From NCBI GenBank assembly GCA_033964015.1, contig CM066914.1, positions 17,315,637 to 17,379,636 on the forward strand: 64,000 nucleotides of DNA, given 5' to 3'. The DNA is from Scolanthus callimorphus. Its lineage: Eukaryota; Cnidaria; Anthozoa; Actiniaria; Edwardsiidae. The notes beneath the pieces were generated by a model. That model had not been told where the DNA came from, searched no databases, and saw nothing but the letters and a program-made list of their open reading frames with translations. This document shows, one piece after another, positions 34,926 to 45,766 of this stretch (its first letter is position 1; every line of letters begins with the position of its first letter). Both the position numbers and the translations under genes were made by a program.

Positions 34926-36116
34926 ATGATGGAGAGCTGGAATAACACGACTTCGCTGATGGCCTGTTCTGCTGCGGCGACTGACACACAATTATTAAAA
35001 ATCATCAAAGCTGTGCTTTTCATGGTTATCCTAGTGACGGCCCTACTGGGTAACACCGCTATCATAGTTATCGTCAGCAAAAAGCGCTCACTAAGACAAA
35101 CCGTTAATATTTTTATAGCTAATATGGCATTATCCGATGCCATGACCGCCTTTGTGGTCATGCCACGCACGATGGTAGATTTGTACATCGGCGAGAACCG
35201 CTGGTTGGTCCCCGGCACTCTCGGCACTATAACCTGCAAGCTAATGTTCTTCCTCGCCAACCTCTCCATCTTTATCTCCATATCAAGTCACACTGCTATC
35301 GCGCTGGATCGATTCTGGGCCATTGTTCATTCACTGCGCCCTTCCCCCATAACACCCAAGCGCCGCAATTACATTATCATCATCTTATGGCTTGTAGGGT
35401 GCGCCTTGAACGTACCTGATTTGTACATATACAACCTCCGAAACATCAATGGTCTAACCTACTGTCTCATCGACTGGACGCCGTTCGACTTCAAACGCGC
35501 TCAGAAGATCTACTTTGGGATCATTCTAGCGGTGGTTCTAATTATTCCACTGGTTGCTATGGTGACACTCTACACCTGTATAGCGTGGTCGGTGGTGATG
35601 CAGTCTCGCGTAGTCGAGTCGACCGCGCTAGTCAAGCAGAGACGAGCTGAGGACCTCCGAGTCGTACGCAAAGTAATCCTCATTTTGGTGGTGTTCCTGA
35701 TAAGCTTGCTACCGCTCATGATATTCGGCACGCTGCTGTCGTATGTCTGGGATTGGAGGCTTCCGTGTGGCGCGTGGGGGTTCTCCTTTACAGCTATCTC
35801 CCTGTACTTGTCAAATAGCGCGATAAACCCTACCCTCTGCATCATTCTTAATAAAACATACCGAAAATACATCACTAAGATGATACTTTGCCGCAATAAC
35901 ACAAATGATAACCACTCAAGGTGCTCCAACTCGTATAGACGATCAACCTTTGAGGTTTCTGCGAATGAGAACAATAAGTTGCGGCTTTGTGACTCCCAAA
36001 AACTTTCGAAGACATTTCTCCTTCCTGTGTATCCTGGCTACCAAGATATCAGGGTTAAAATATGGGAACGTGATCGTTTCAAAGCGAGTAGCTATCATAA
36101 AAAAATAGTTGGGTAA
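34926..36116 (+). CDS. Rhodopsin-like (class A) GPCR, intact single exon
   Basis: A 396-residue seven-helix receptor of the plasma membrane; neuropeptide-receptor-like by overall character, ligand unknown. Visible landmarks: N-glycosylation site NNTT at residues 6-9; helix 1 with LLGN near 40-43; helix 2 NMALSD with the conserved Asp at 71; disulphide Cys 104 and Cys 180; helix 3 end DRF (128-130) in place of DRY; helix 4 Trp 155; helix 5 Pro 208; helix 6 SLLP (260-263) in place of CWxP; helix 7 NPTLC (301-305) in place of NPxxY; helix 8 with a Cys-rich end near 322, a possible palmitoylation site. The tail is Asn/Ser rich. The start was chosen as the first of two adjacent Met codons. There are no frameshifts across 1.2 kb. 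The departures at DRY, CWxP and NPxxY suggest altered activation, by inference. Confidence 0.93.
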   Translation: MMESWNNTTSLMACSAAATDTQLLKIIKAVLFMVILVTALLGNTAIIVIVSKKRSLRQTVNIFIANMALSDAMTAFVVMPRTMVDLYIGENRWLVPGTLGTITCKLMFFLANLSIFISISSHTAIALDRFWAIVHSLRPSPITPKRRNYIIIILWLVGCALNVPDLYIYNLRNINGLTYCLIDWTPFDFKRAQKIYFGIILAVVLIIPLVAMVTLYTCIAWSVVMQSRVVESTALVKQRRAEDLRVVRKVILILVVFLISLLPLMIFGTLLSYVWDWRLPCGAWGFSFTAISLYLSNSAINPTLCIILNKTYRKYITKMILCRNNTNDNHSRCSNSYRRSTFEVSANENNKLRLCDSQKLSKTFLLPVYPGYQDIRVKIWERDRFKASSYHKKIVG

Positions 36117-37227
36117 TATAGTGCAGTTAACGTTGCGCTACGTAAGCCAAACGTGATTTCCATGCAACGCAAATGCTAGTGGTAACCCCCAAAGGCTACT
36201 AACCATCATTAGAGTGGTTTTCATCCGCGACTGTGAAATAGATACTAACAAACGATATACTGGACTTCGTTTACTGATAACTATAAGATATTATTAAGTT
36301 ATATTAACGTTATACAGTTTATTGGCCCAAGCCTTGCCGAAAAGTATCAAAGCCACATGGGTATCTTGACAACAGCCAGTAAAAAGGATAGACAGTAGTT
36401 TTCATTTCCAGCCTGTATGTTCATCTCAGGTCTAATTCACTTAATATTCTTTATCGGATTGTAAAGCTACTTGAATCGATTAAATATCGGCGAAGGTTTG
36501 TCAGGCCCGGCCAGGGGGGTACTAGGATACCCGAATACCCGATATTAAGATACCAAAATACCCACAATTCGAACAGCATAGGCTCATAGCAGTTTTTCAT
36601 GTCCTCACCCCCTGAACTTTAATGGTCTGTATCTCATGTGGAAATGCACAGAACGGAAAGCCACTTTACAAGTAAACATGATATGGATTGTTCTTAGTGT
36701 CGACATATGTTTTGTTTACATTGGTGCTTCCATGGCAACGTAATGGCGACCCTCCAAACAATTTCAGTTGCAAAATTCACCCAGACAAAGACAAATTTGG
36801 GCAAAACCCTCTTAATGCCAAAGACACTAGGCTATAAGCATTACTTGGACAAAGTTTGAAGAAAAAGTAGCATCGCGTTTTCGAAATATAATGTAGTCAT
36901 TTTTTTTTTCGTTAAAAATTAGAATGTTTTATTAGCCTACTTTCTTGATCCTCAAAATATGCCTAAAAACCGAGCATCCGAGTTAAGCGGGTTTCCTGTG
37001 TTGTACATCTGGCCAGGCTACTGAGTTCTAGTAACTTTCCGCGCGCATACAAGTACCGATCGAGAATATGGAGGCAAAAACGAAGAGGAAGAGCTCTCGT
37101 TTGGCAAAGACAGAGCTCATTACATTCCCAAAAAGGGAAACTCTACTAAAGCTAAACGAATATCGTGTCTCTCAATTAATTAACTGTGTAATTTATGATT
37201 CTGTGTTGTCAAAATAAAAATGCAATA
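36117..37227. other. Gene-free stretch downstream of the GPCR
   Basis: No gene or canonical poly(A) signal was recognised. Short repeats GATACCCGAATACCC / GATACCAAAATACCC occur near 36525-36560. Confidence 0.35.
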
Positions 37228-37259
37228 AGTCCGGTCAATTTAGCGTTCGGCAAGTATAA

Positions 37260-37487
37260 GACCCCGTTCACACGAGACCGGTACACCAAAACCGGACCGG
37301 TACAATTCTGGTACGGTACCGTCGCGCGTTCACACGGGACCTGCGGTACCGGACCGATTTTGGCACGGCTAGGCCGTGTGAACACTGTTGCAAAACGTGC
37401 CAGAATTGTACCGGTACCGTAGGAACAGCCGGTACCGTACCAGAACTGTACCGGTCCGGTTTTGTACCGGCCCGTGTGAACGGGGTC
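37260..37487. mobile_element. Harbinger-like MITE, GACCCCGTTCACACG family
   Basis: The 228-bp element lies between TAA triplets (37257-37259 and 37488-37490). The ends are GACCCCGTTCACACG and CGTGTGAACGGGGTC, then ACCGGTAC-rich arms. The uninterrupted site AAGTATAAAATGCAGACC exists, inverted, near 39195-39220, confirming insertion with a TAA duplication. Confidence 0.88.
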
Positions 37488-37757
37488 TAAAATGCAGACC
37501 ACAAAATGCAGACTGCAGACTAGAAAATGCAGACTGGAAAATGCAGACTAAAAAATGCAGACTAGAAAGTGCAGTGGAAAATGCAAACTAAGAGTAAATT
37601 ACAGTTAGAATAAACGATGAGTTCATGTGAGTAGCGAGATCGTCAAGATCGAGGGCATGGACTGTCACCGTGACAAACTAGACAGTGTGTGTTTCGTTTT
37701 CTAGGAATTAAAACATAGTTTTGCAGAATACTGAACTACCAACTTGCTAGCTTGGTT

Positions 37758-38130
37758 CCCGGGGGGTCTCCCATATTTTTGGGGCGGTGGTGCTCATCGT
37801 ACCTTTTAGGGTTTAAAATCAGGCCTCTGGTACCTTTCAGGGGGTAAAATTCGAAAACTTGCAATTTTTTCTAGATAGGTACCAGTTAGAGGTCCGTTCT
37901 AGCAAGTCAAGCAATTCACCCTTGTTAGCCCTGAATTTCAGACGTATTTTCCTTCGTAAAAAATACGAGACAAAATTACGAGGGAAAAAACGTCTTGTTG
38001 GTACCTTTTAGGGTTAAAATCAACTAAGCGATGCCATTTTGTACCTTTTAGGGGTAAAATCGAAAGTTCCCGACGAGCACCCCCGCCCCAAAAATATGGG
38101 AGTCCCCCCCCCCCCCCCCCCCCCCCCGGG
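37758..38130. mobile_element. hAT-like MITE, CCCGGGGG-TIR family, perfect 8-bp duplication
   Basis: GCTTGGTT flanks both sides (37750-37757 and 38131-38138). The arms share TCTCCCATATTTTTGGGGCG with its inverse. Inner motifs are GTACCTTTTAGGG and CCCGACGAGCACCCCCG. The right arm has a C run of about 25. Confidence 0.9.
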
Positions 38131-38186
38131 GCTTGGTTGCTACATTTACATACATATGACTTTATTTACCCACGGATTCTTATCAG

Positions 38187-38632
38187 CCCGGGGGGGGGAC
38201 TCCCATATTTTTTGACCGGGGATGATCGTCGTATCTTTTAGGGGTTAAAATCACGATGGTTTGGTCTCTTTTAGGGGTGATCGTGATCTTCAATAAATTT
38301 TAGGGAGATTGGTATCTTTTAGGGCCGAAACTGTGTCCAAATTGTTTTTTCTTATGATAGTGCTTCTAAAAACCGTGTAAGAAGAGAGATTATTCGATTC
38401 GAGAAGACGATAAATTAGAAACAAACACGGAAATTTCTTGATGGGTGTCTTTCACCTTTACCTGTGTCCTTCGCGCCTACTTGGTACATAAGAACTCATG
38501 TTTAGGGTATCTTTTAGGGTAATAAATCTTTTGAGCCACGCCATGGCCCGCCATGTTTGGTATCTTTTAGGGTGAAACTGAAAATTTCTGACGATCATCC
38601 CCGGTCAAAAAATATGGGAGTCCCCCCCCGGG
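38187..38632. mobile_element. hAT-like MITE, CCCGGGGG-TIR family, perfect 8-bp duplication, longer subtype
   Basis: CTTATCAG flanks both sides (38179-38186 and 38633-38640). The arms are GGACTCCCATATTTTTTGAC and its inverse, followed by CGGGGATGATCGTC. It is the same subtype as 3212-3535. Confidence 0.92.
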
Positions 38633-39551
38633 CTTATCAGTCGCTACATGAATACAGAAGCATCTGATTTCCATAAGAACCGTGCCTAAATATATGTACA
38701 TTACAATGATATATAATCAAATTTACATTTACCTGTAGTTTCTTTGATATTTATAGTAATACACTGAATACCGCGATGGTAAGTAATTTGAGGAAATCTG
38801 TGATTCCGCTTTTACATTGTTTTCAGGTCTAAATCGATCAGTTTTCTGCACAAGACAATTATAGGAGAGCCTGTTCATTCACTCATTCGCTTCAAAAACG
38901 TGCAGTGTTCAAATCTTCGGTTCGGGATCGTTTTCAAACTCATTCGTGGCTACACTTTCTTAATTAATATGACAGTCCATGCCCTATCTATTCAATAACT
39001 TGGAACGAGGCTTTCTCGCCGCGAAAACTGAACAACAACTTCCAAAACTGTTGTTCTTTAATACAAAATGGACAAAAACTAACCTATTCACAATTTTTAC
39101 GATGAGTTCATTTTCTTGTCTGCATTTTCCGGTCTGCATTATTCGGTCTGCATTTTCCAGTCTGCATTTTCTAGTCTGCAGTCTGCATTTTCTGGTCTGC
39201 ATTTTATACTTGCCGATTTAGCGTTTAACCTGGAAAAAATTGCAACATAGGATTTTTTATACAGCAAATTCTCAGGAACATATGTGAGAAATACGTGTCC
39301 AAATTTTGTGAAAATCCGTTCGGGGGAAGTTGGTTAGATTTGGGGTTTTTCGTCTGCACGAAGGAAAGCCCGTTGTTTTCAGTGGCAGACTGAAAGCGAA
39401 CAATTCGAAGGGAGGGCTATAGACTGTAGAACCGTAACTCGGTGTGATATTGAAGGAGATATCGAGCAATTTCTTTCTACTGCATAATGTGATTGCATAG
39501 ATGTGAATTTTGTGTTTGTTAGTATAACCAATTCTGCAAAATAATAACTAA

Positions 39552-40605
39552 GGCTGCATTCATTATGTATACTACAGGCGGGGGGGGCAGAGGATTTTGA
39601 GGGGGGATCTCAAGTTTTTTTCATAACATTAAGGGGGGATGCATATTTTTGTTGAGGTATTATGTATATTTTAAACACCGAGTTTGAACCTCCTAAAGAA
39701 ATATCACTTGCACTACTATTCTCGTGTATTTACCCTCATTCAACTGATATTTGAAAATAGCTGCGCGCTTCGCGCGCATAAAGACTTTTACCACTGTATG
39801 CATTGCTACGCGACCTCAAAATTCAATGTTGCGATGGGCGATTGGCGATTTTTAGCCGTCAATCAAAAACCAAAACGCTGGATTCGGCTGCTTTACTTTA
39901 TCGATATTGATTGCAAAATCAAACAAAATGGTTTTAAGCTATCCTTTGGCTTCCTTGCCTAGAATGTTTGACTCTGTTCAAGAAAATTGATATTAAACTT
40001 TTCTTGCGTAAAATCGCCAATCGCAACAGTGATTTTTGAAGGTCGCGTAACAATGCATACAGTGGTAAACTTAAAAAATTGTAAAAGGCCTTCTTGTTTT
40101 ACCACAATTCCTCGAGGTCCTCTTCAGTGACTTTTGTCTGCCAGACAAAAACGCCTTTGGACTTTTGATTAATCTAGTCTTGTAGCTTTATGTCAAAATT
40201 GCTGCGCGCTTCGCGCGCACAACGGAAAACAAACCAAACAATCAATACAAAATAAATGATACTCAGTCTATGTAGTAAGGTTCCAATCGAGACGCGCACC
40301 AAAACACTTGGTAGAAGTCACTGCACACAAAAGAGTAGAACCACCTAGGATTTTTATTTGCATTTTTACGCTTTGTATTTTTTTATCATTGAGCCTTGTT
40401 CTGCATCTTTTGAAAAAATGTTATTGACGCGACCCTACCTCGACATATAAATTGAAAAAATGTCGGGGGGGGATTTTTTTCTTTTTGACCAAGAGGGGGG
40501 ATTCGTAAAAAATATGTTGTGCCTTGGGGGGATCTGAAAATTTTGCATTGTCAAAAAAAAATCCTCTGCCCCCCCCCCCCTGTAGTATACATAATGAATG
40601 CAGCC
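39552..40605. mobile_element. Harbinger-like element, GGCTGCATTC family, copy 2
   Basis: The 1054-bp element is flanked by TAA (39549-39551 and 40606-40608), with perfect ends GGCTGCATTCATTATGTATA and inverse. An internal palindrome spans about 39776-40075 (ACCACTGTATGCATTGCTAC and its inverse). A relative of that internal motif lies alone at 60675-60745. The open frame 39684-39962 is largely one arm of this palindrome and is not a recognisable protein. Confidence 0.88.
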
Positions 40606-41261
40606 TAAATGATCTGAGTTTTGACAAATCCCATATGATCCTTGTATTTCCCGCGTGGTGATTGACTAAAGTTCGAATATTAAAAGAAATAAAAGAAATA
40701 AACTGATCCTAGCCGTAACTCATCGCTCAGAAATTATTTGTTTCAACCGAAAAAACTTATTAAATCTTCCCCGGTTACATCTGAACAGTTCATAAACATT
40801 CTCCCAGTTTCTGTGTTTCATTGTCTAAGTACCGCCGATAACAAAACGCGCCCTTGACGTCGCCGGTAAAACCAAAATTTAACCAACTTCCCCCGTCGTA
40901 TTTCTACGAAATTTGGATATGTTATTCCTACATATGTTTTTGACAATTAGAACCAAAAATTTCCCATGTTGCAATTTTTCCAGGTTCGGGTTTTTTTCGG
41001 GCTAATTTGACCGGACTACAAGTCACTGGTACACTGGCCTAGTTACTCGGGCTTCCCGTGGAACCCGAGTAATAAATTCGCCTCTTCTTTTATTTTTATT
41101 CTTTTCTGCTTTCGGACGCCAGACGCAGGTTAAAGTAGCGTTAAGTATCGCTGGAAACCTAGTTATAAGGATTCCTGAAGAATTTTCTCAAGAAACAGAC
41201 GGGGGTTCAAGTGGCAGGTTCAAGTATGTCTGAAAACCTAATAACATGTTAGAGCGGATTT

Positions 41262-42058
41262 CACATGACTGTCAAGACTTGTTATGTAATTGAGATTGCT
41301 TTGCGTTCTCATTGGCTACTCGTTTTTCGCAGCCAATCAAATTCTGTAGTAAAAACAATTGTGTAATTACTTTAGTAATTGGTTCGGCTTGCGATTGGCT
41401 GAGAAACAAGCCATTTAGGAGCAAATCGTGATTTCTCTCGATTCTGATTGGCTAGTGATTGCTCAATTGCAATAGGCCATTTGCACTAACCGGGTCACTA
41501 GCCATCCCATTTGTTGTCAACATGTAGCAGAATATTTAATAATTAGCCAGACGTTTTAGAACAACTCTAGACTGCCTTCATTGGCTCATATCATTTGCTT
41601 TAGCGTTATGTCGTTAGATTAGATAGTCAGGGATAGTATTTCACCTATTGTACAAGACACATGAATTTTGATATTTGATAGACTAGCTTTGTACACGCTC
41701 ATAAGATCATCTTTTTTACCTTTTACTAAATAAGTTCATAATAAATTGCTAAGAGCATCAGCCGTTTGTGAAACACTTGTTTAGTGGAGGTTCGCTGCCG
41801 TCCTGAGTAGCGGAACAGGTCACGTGACCCCAACTACTTTTTAACCAGATGTTTTGCGAAAATCAATTCCAGAAATACAAAGAACCAATTGATGTTAGAC
41901 AGAAACCCAAGTTTCAGGTTAAAATCTCTAACCTGGAGCAAATGGCAGCGAGTTGAATTTTCAAGATTTTATTCAGAATGTATGGGATTTGGGTCACGTG
42001 ACCCAGTTAGTGCAAATGGCCTATTGTTTTCACGACAGTCATGTGAAAACCGCTCTAT
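41262..42058. mobile_element. Nested TIR pair with CCAAT-rich subterminal region
   Basis: The outer ends AGAGCGGATTTCACATGACT and GACAGTCATGTGAAAACCGC are inverted. An inner pair GGCCATTTGCACTAAC / GTTAGTGCAAATGGCC, flanked by TA, delimits a second element at about 41470-42026. ATTGGCT/AGCCAAT occurs several times near the left end. Half-copies of the outer family occur at 25370-25455 and 28985-29080. Confidence 0.6.
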
Positions 42059-42061
42059 GTA

Positions 42062-42165
42062 AGAGTTAAATACCGAGGGCTGAGGCAATATGGCATATAA
42101 ATATCGAGGGCCGTAGGCCCGAGGTATTTATATGCCATTGCGGAAGACCAAGGTATTTAACTGAC
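42062..42165. repeat. Palindrome around ATATCGAGGGCCGTAGGCCC
   Basis: GTTAAATACCGAGG on the left is mirrored by CCAAGGTATTTAAC on the right, and GGCATATAAATA by TATTTATATGCC, forming a hairpin of about 45-bp arms. Confidence 0.65.
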
Positions 42166-42169
42166 TTAT

Positions 42170-43800
42170 TACATGATCTAAGGTGATTTTACTATCGGGT
42201 GGAGCGCATTTCAACTAAAAATCGAAAATACTTCGTCAAATAAACGTTTTTTAACCATATAAATTAACCAGGGATCTTTTTATTTTTTCCAGTAGAGGGA
42301 TATCCCCTGAGATTTAAGTCGTATCGGAACAAAAGGATGAAAAGTGTTTTGAAAGCTATTGTCACAATACGTTTGTTTGCATTCTAAAGCACCCGTTTCA
42401 TTAAATTAAAGAATATCCCTAGAGTGGTTGGGAGACTACAAACAAAAGTGTGGGCTATTGTTCCTTTAGCTTCCATGCATTCATTTTTAAACGACCAATG
42501 GAAGTACTTCTTTTTGTACCAAACAACAAAAGAAATCAAAACACCTGTGTTTCGCGATTTTTAAGGTCGTCATTTTGTAGAAGTCAGTGCTTGAGTGCTG
42601 AACTAGTAGTTTTAAGTTGGCGACTGAGAACGAGTTTCGGAGAAAAAAAAACAACGCTTTAGGACTCAAGACTAAAAGGGTGCGTCAGAAAATTGTTGAA
42701 CATTATGCGCGTGAGGAACTCGGCACTCACTGTGTGGTTTTAAGCTGTTCAAGAGAGTAATACATTTCAAAGTGTCTTGTAGTTGGCGATTGAGAACGAC
42801 ATGGTAAGTTTAACTAAAGTTCTTATTTACAGTAATTCGTTTTATTATAACAGTTGAAATAGACCGGTCTGGTAAATTTAAATTGCATGACTAACTTGAA
42901 CGTATTAGACCGGTGTGCCGTTGATGCTGCGACGTACGAGGTCTATCCTAAATTTGACAAACTGGTAAAATGTATTGAAGAAAGAAAAAATGTGTTGTGC
43001 ATATGCATTGTTATTAGCTTAATGTTCTAAATTATTTTGATTTCTATTTCTTTCACAGTTTGATTGATCGTGAAGCAGAAATGGAGCCGGCCAGCAAGGT
43101 TACCTATAACAACTGCTCATTCCATATTAATTATAGTTAAATTTAGTAGAAAAGTAGAAGGAATCGCCAATTTGCAAATTTGAGACACACTTTTCAGCTA
43201 AAGCTAGTAATAAATACGCTGAATTTTTTGTTCAAATACATATATGTATTTTTTCAATTTAACCTAGCAGGCAATTTTGTAGTATTTATCATTTAGCCTG
43301 TAAACGTGTTTCAGCATCGGAAGGGTGGGGCTTCATTTGTCTAATTAGTCATAATTGCTCCTAACTATAAATGCGCCGGGTCATTTATGAGAATCAATTG
43401 TTCCATAAAGACCAGCGCATTTATAATGCGGGTCATTTATGACTAATTATTCAATTATAGCCCCAATCTTCCCTGCTGAAACATCAAACCCTCCCCGTTC
43501 TTTAAGAATAGGGATTTAAGTAAAATAAAGGGTCTTGAATAACAATAGAAAAGGTGTCAATCATGTAATAAGACGTGATTAGAGCACAACTCGCTTCGTG
43601 GAGGAGTGGATGATCGCAATTTCAGGAATCACGAAGTTGCTATGAAACCAATAAGATATTCTTGTAATTGAGTGGATGTTAATGTGTTATGTATCAGTTT
43701 TTTGTACTTCTATGCTGCAAAGAAACGTCTCTCATATTGCTCGAGTTCTCGCTAACTTCAGTCAGTAATTTGAGCCTCAGGAAACTGGAATCTTAGGTAA
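42170..43800. other. Gene-poor stretch with possible orphan first exons
   Basis: At 42796-42798 an ATG is followed at once by GTAAGT, and at 43058 an acceptor TTTCTTTCACAG precedes a short segment with ATGGAGCCGGCCAGCAAGG. These could be 5' exons of an unidentified gene, but no downstream coding exon was found. Confidence 0.2.
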
Positions 43801-43907
43801 GAAATTATGTATCAGTCAATTCCAGCGCTGACCATGCCCCCCCCCCCCCCCCCCCGGGCAACCCCCGGGATTTTGGTCATTTCTAAAAATAAAACTGAAA
43901 ATTCCCC

Positions 43908-45766
43908 ATCATCATCATCATCATCATCATCATCTTTATTAAAATTGAACACGGTTAAAAATCATCAGGCGAAATATAAATATCTTAATTACTATCTACA
44001 CTATGAACAACTATCTATATTATATACAAACTAAGGAAAAGAAAATTAAAGCCTGTTTTCCATGAATGCCGTGTTGTTTGGGTATAAGTTTAATAACTGT
44101 CGCCGAAAATTTTGAAGAGACTGAGTTTCTCTTAAGTTGGGGGGAAGTTTGTTCCACAGAACAGCACCACTATAGCTAAAGCTGTTTTTATAATAGTTAG
44201 TACGTGGCAGGGGAACAACCAACTTATTCTCGGAGTTTCTAAGATTATAGTTAGGAGATATATCCTCTCGGTGAACAAATCTAGAGGACAAGTAACTAGG
44301 CACTAGTTCATTGTGAGATTTGAACATCATTATTGCCTTAGTTATTTGACGTTGGCAGTGGAGATTGCGCCATCCTAACTGGTCAAAAAGGAGGTTGGCA
44401 TCGGCATCGTAATTAGAATTCGTAATAATACGGGCTGCTCGGTTTTGGAGCTTTTGTAGTTTATTAGCAATTGTACTACCACAGGAACCCCAAACAATGT
44501 TACAATAATCAAAATGAGATTGCACGAGGCCTTGATAAACATCAAGTAGAGTTGTTCTTGGTACACAGTTCCTGATTCGTTTTAAAGCTCCAACACCGGC
44601 AGCAATTTTCTTAGATATTGTATCAACATGTGTTTCCCATGTCAAATGTTCATCGATTATAACTCCTAGAGATTTTGCCGAATGAGATTGTTTTATTGGT
44701 ATATTATTTATTTCTAGATTAGGGGGGTGCGGGAAATTATTCAGTCTTTGCCGAGAGCCAATTAACATAAATTCAGTTTTAGTCATGTTGAGAGTTAATT
44801 TGTTCACCGAGAGCCAACAGCTAATGTTTAGCAAGTCATCGTTTAAAGTAGACTGGATGGAGCCAACATCATTTCCAGACAATGTCAGATGAGTATCATC
44901 TGCGTACATTCTTGGTATCGATTTGCTTAGACAATTCGGAAGGTCATTGATATAAAGTAAAAACAACAAAGGTCCTAGAATTGTTCCCTGGGGAATTCCA
45001 CATTCCAAAAAACATGTTTTGGAAAGGGAACCATTGACAAGGCATTTTTGTGCACGATTGTCTAGGTATGAGGCAAACCATTTATGCGCAATTCCAGTAA
45101 TACCGTAACAATTTAGTTTAGATAACATAATATTGTGATCAACTGTATCGAACGCTTTCTTCAGATCTAAAAAAACAACAGCATTTACATTGCCCTGGTC
45201 AATATTATAAGACCAGCTATCAGTTGCGTCAAGCAATGCGGTTTGAGTAGAGTGGAGAGCTCGAAACCAGATTGGTATTTGGAAAGAACATTGTGTTCAG
45301 ACAAATAAGCAAATATTTGATTATAAACTATTCTTTCAAAAACTTTGCCTATTACTGAGATCACGGATATTGGACGATAATTATCTATATCGCATTTATC
45401 GCCTTGCTTAAAGAGGGGGGTGACTCGAGCACATTTCCAGTCGTCTGGGAAAATGCCTGAAATTAGCGAGGCATTGAAAATAATTGTCAATTGTGGTGCA
45501 ATAAGATCGGCGCACTCTAGAACAAGTCGACTTGAAATGTGATCAAGACCAGCCCCTTTTGTCTTCTTTATTTTCTTTAGTAGATTTATAACTTGGCTAT
45601 TACCAATTTGATGGAATTGGAAATTCGAAACCACCTTCGGAATGTAGTCATAAAAACTAACAGGACTAGTACTGTTAAACACTGGTATTTCTGCTGCGAG
45701 CTTCGGACCAATTAAAGAGAAGTGATCATTGAAAGCGTTCGACAAAACAGATGGATTCGTTATTGG
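43908..45766 (-). mobile_element. CR1/L2-type non-LTR retrotransposon, 5'-truncated
   Basis: It carries a reverse transcriptase on the minus strand and ends in a nine-unit ATC (minus-strand GAT) tail right after AATAAA-like sequence, the simple-repeat 3' end usual for this clade. The 5' end breaks off within the region upstream of the RT fingers, so endonuclease and ORF1 are absent. It is inserted in the G-run element 43808-46587. Confidence 0.88.
44046..45745 (-). pseudogene. Reverse transcriptase of the CR1/L2-type element, one frameshift
   Basis: The upstream frame (45745-45185) has NLLKKIKKTKGAGLDHISSR and NYRPISVISVIGKVFERIV. The frame then moves by one base near 45235-45245 and continues as ALHSTQTALLDATD, FLDLKKAFDTVDH (motif A, two of the catalytic-centre acidic residues region), GIPQGTILGPLLFLLYINDL (motif B) and YADDT (motif C). 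It ends in the NYYKNSFSYSGAVLWNKLPP terminus and a stop at 44046. All core RT motifs are present and only one shift separates the halves, so the insertion is fairly young. There is no endonuclease domain. Confidence 0.9.

Larger units (their letters stand above)
37228..41017. mobile_element. Nested TIR element with GTCTGCATTTT subterminal repeats
   Basis: The outer ends AGTCCGGTCAATTTAGC and GCTAATTTGACCGGACT face each other. Inside the left end lie about six TAGAAAATGCAGACT repeats (37490-37590), and the same repeats appear inverted at 39105-39215. CCTGGAAAAAATTGCAACAT (39230) is mirrored by ATGTTGCAATTTTTCCAGG (about 40966). At least four other elements sit inside: 37260-37487, 37758-38130, 38187-38632 and 39552-40605. 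No transposase is visible. Confidence 0.65.

Noticed and set aside
34922..35281. 119-codon minus-strand open frame, and 35570-35974
   Set aside because: Antisense shadows of the intact GPCR.
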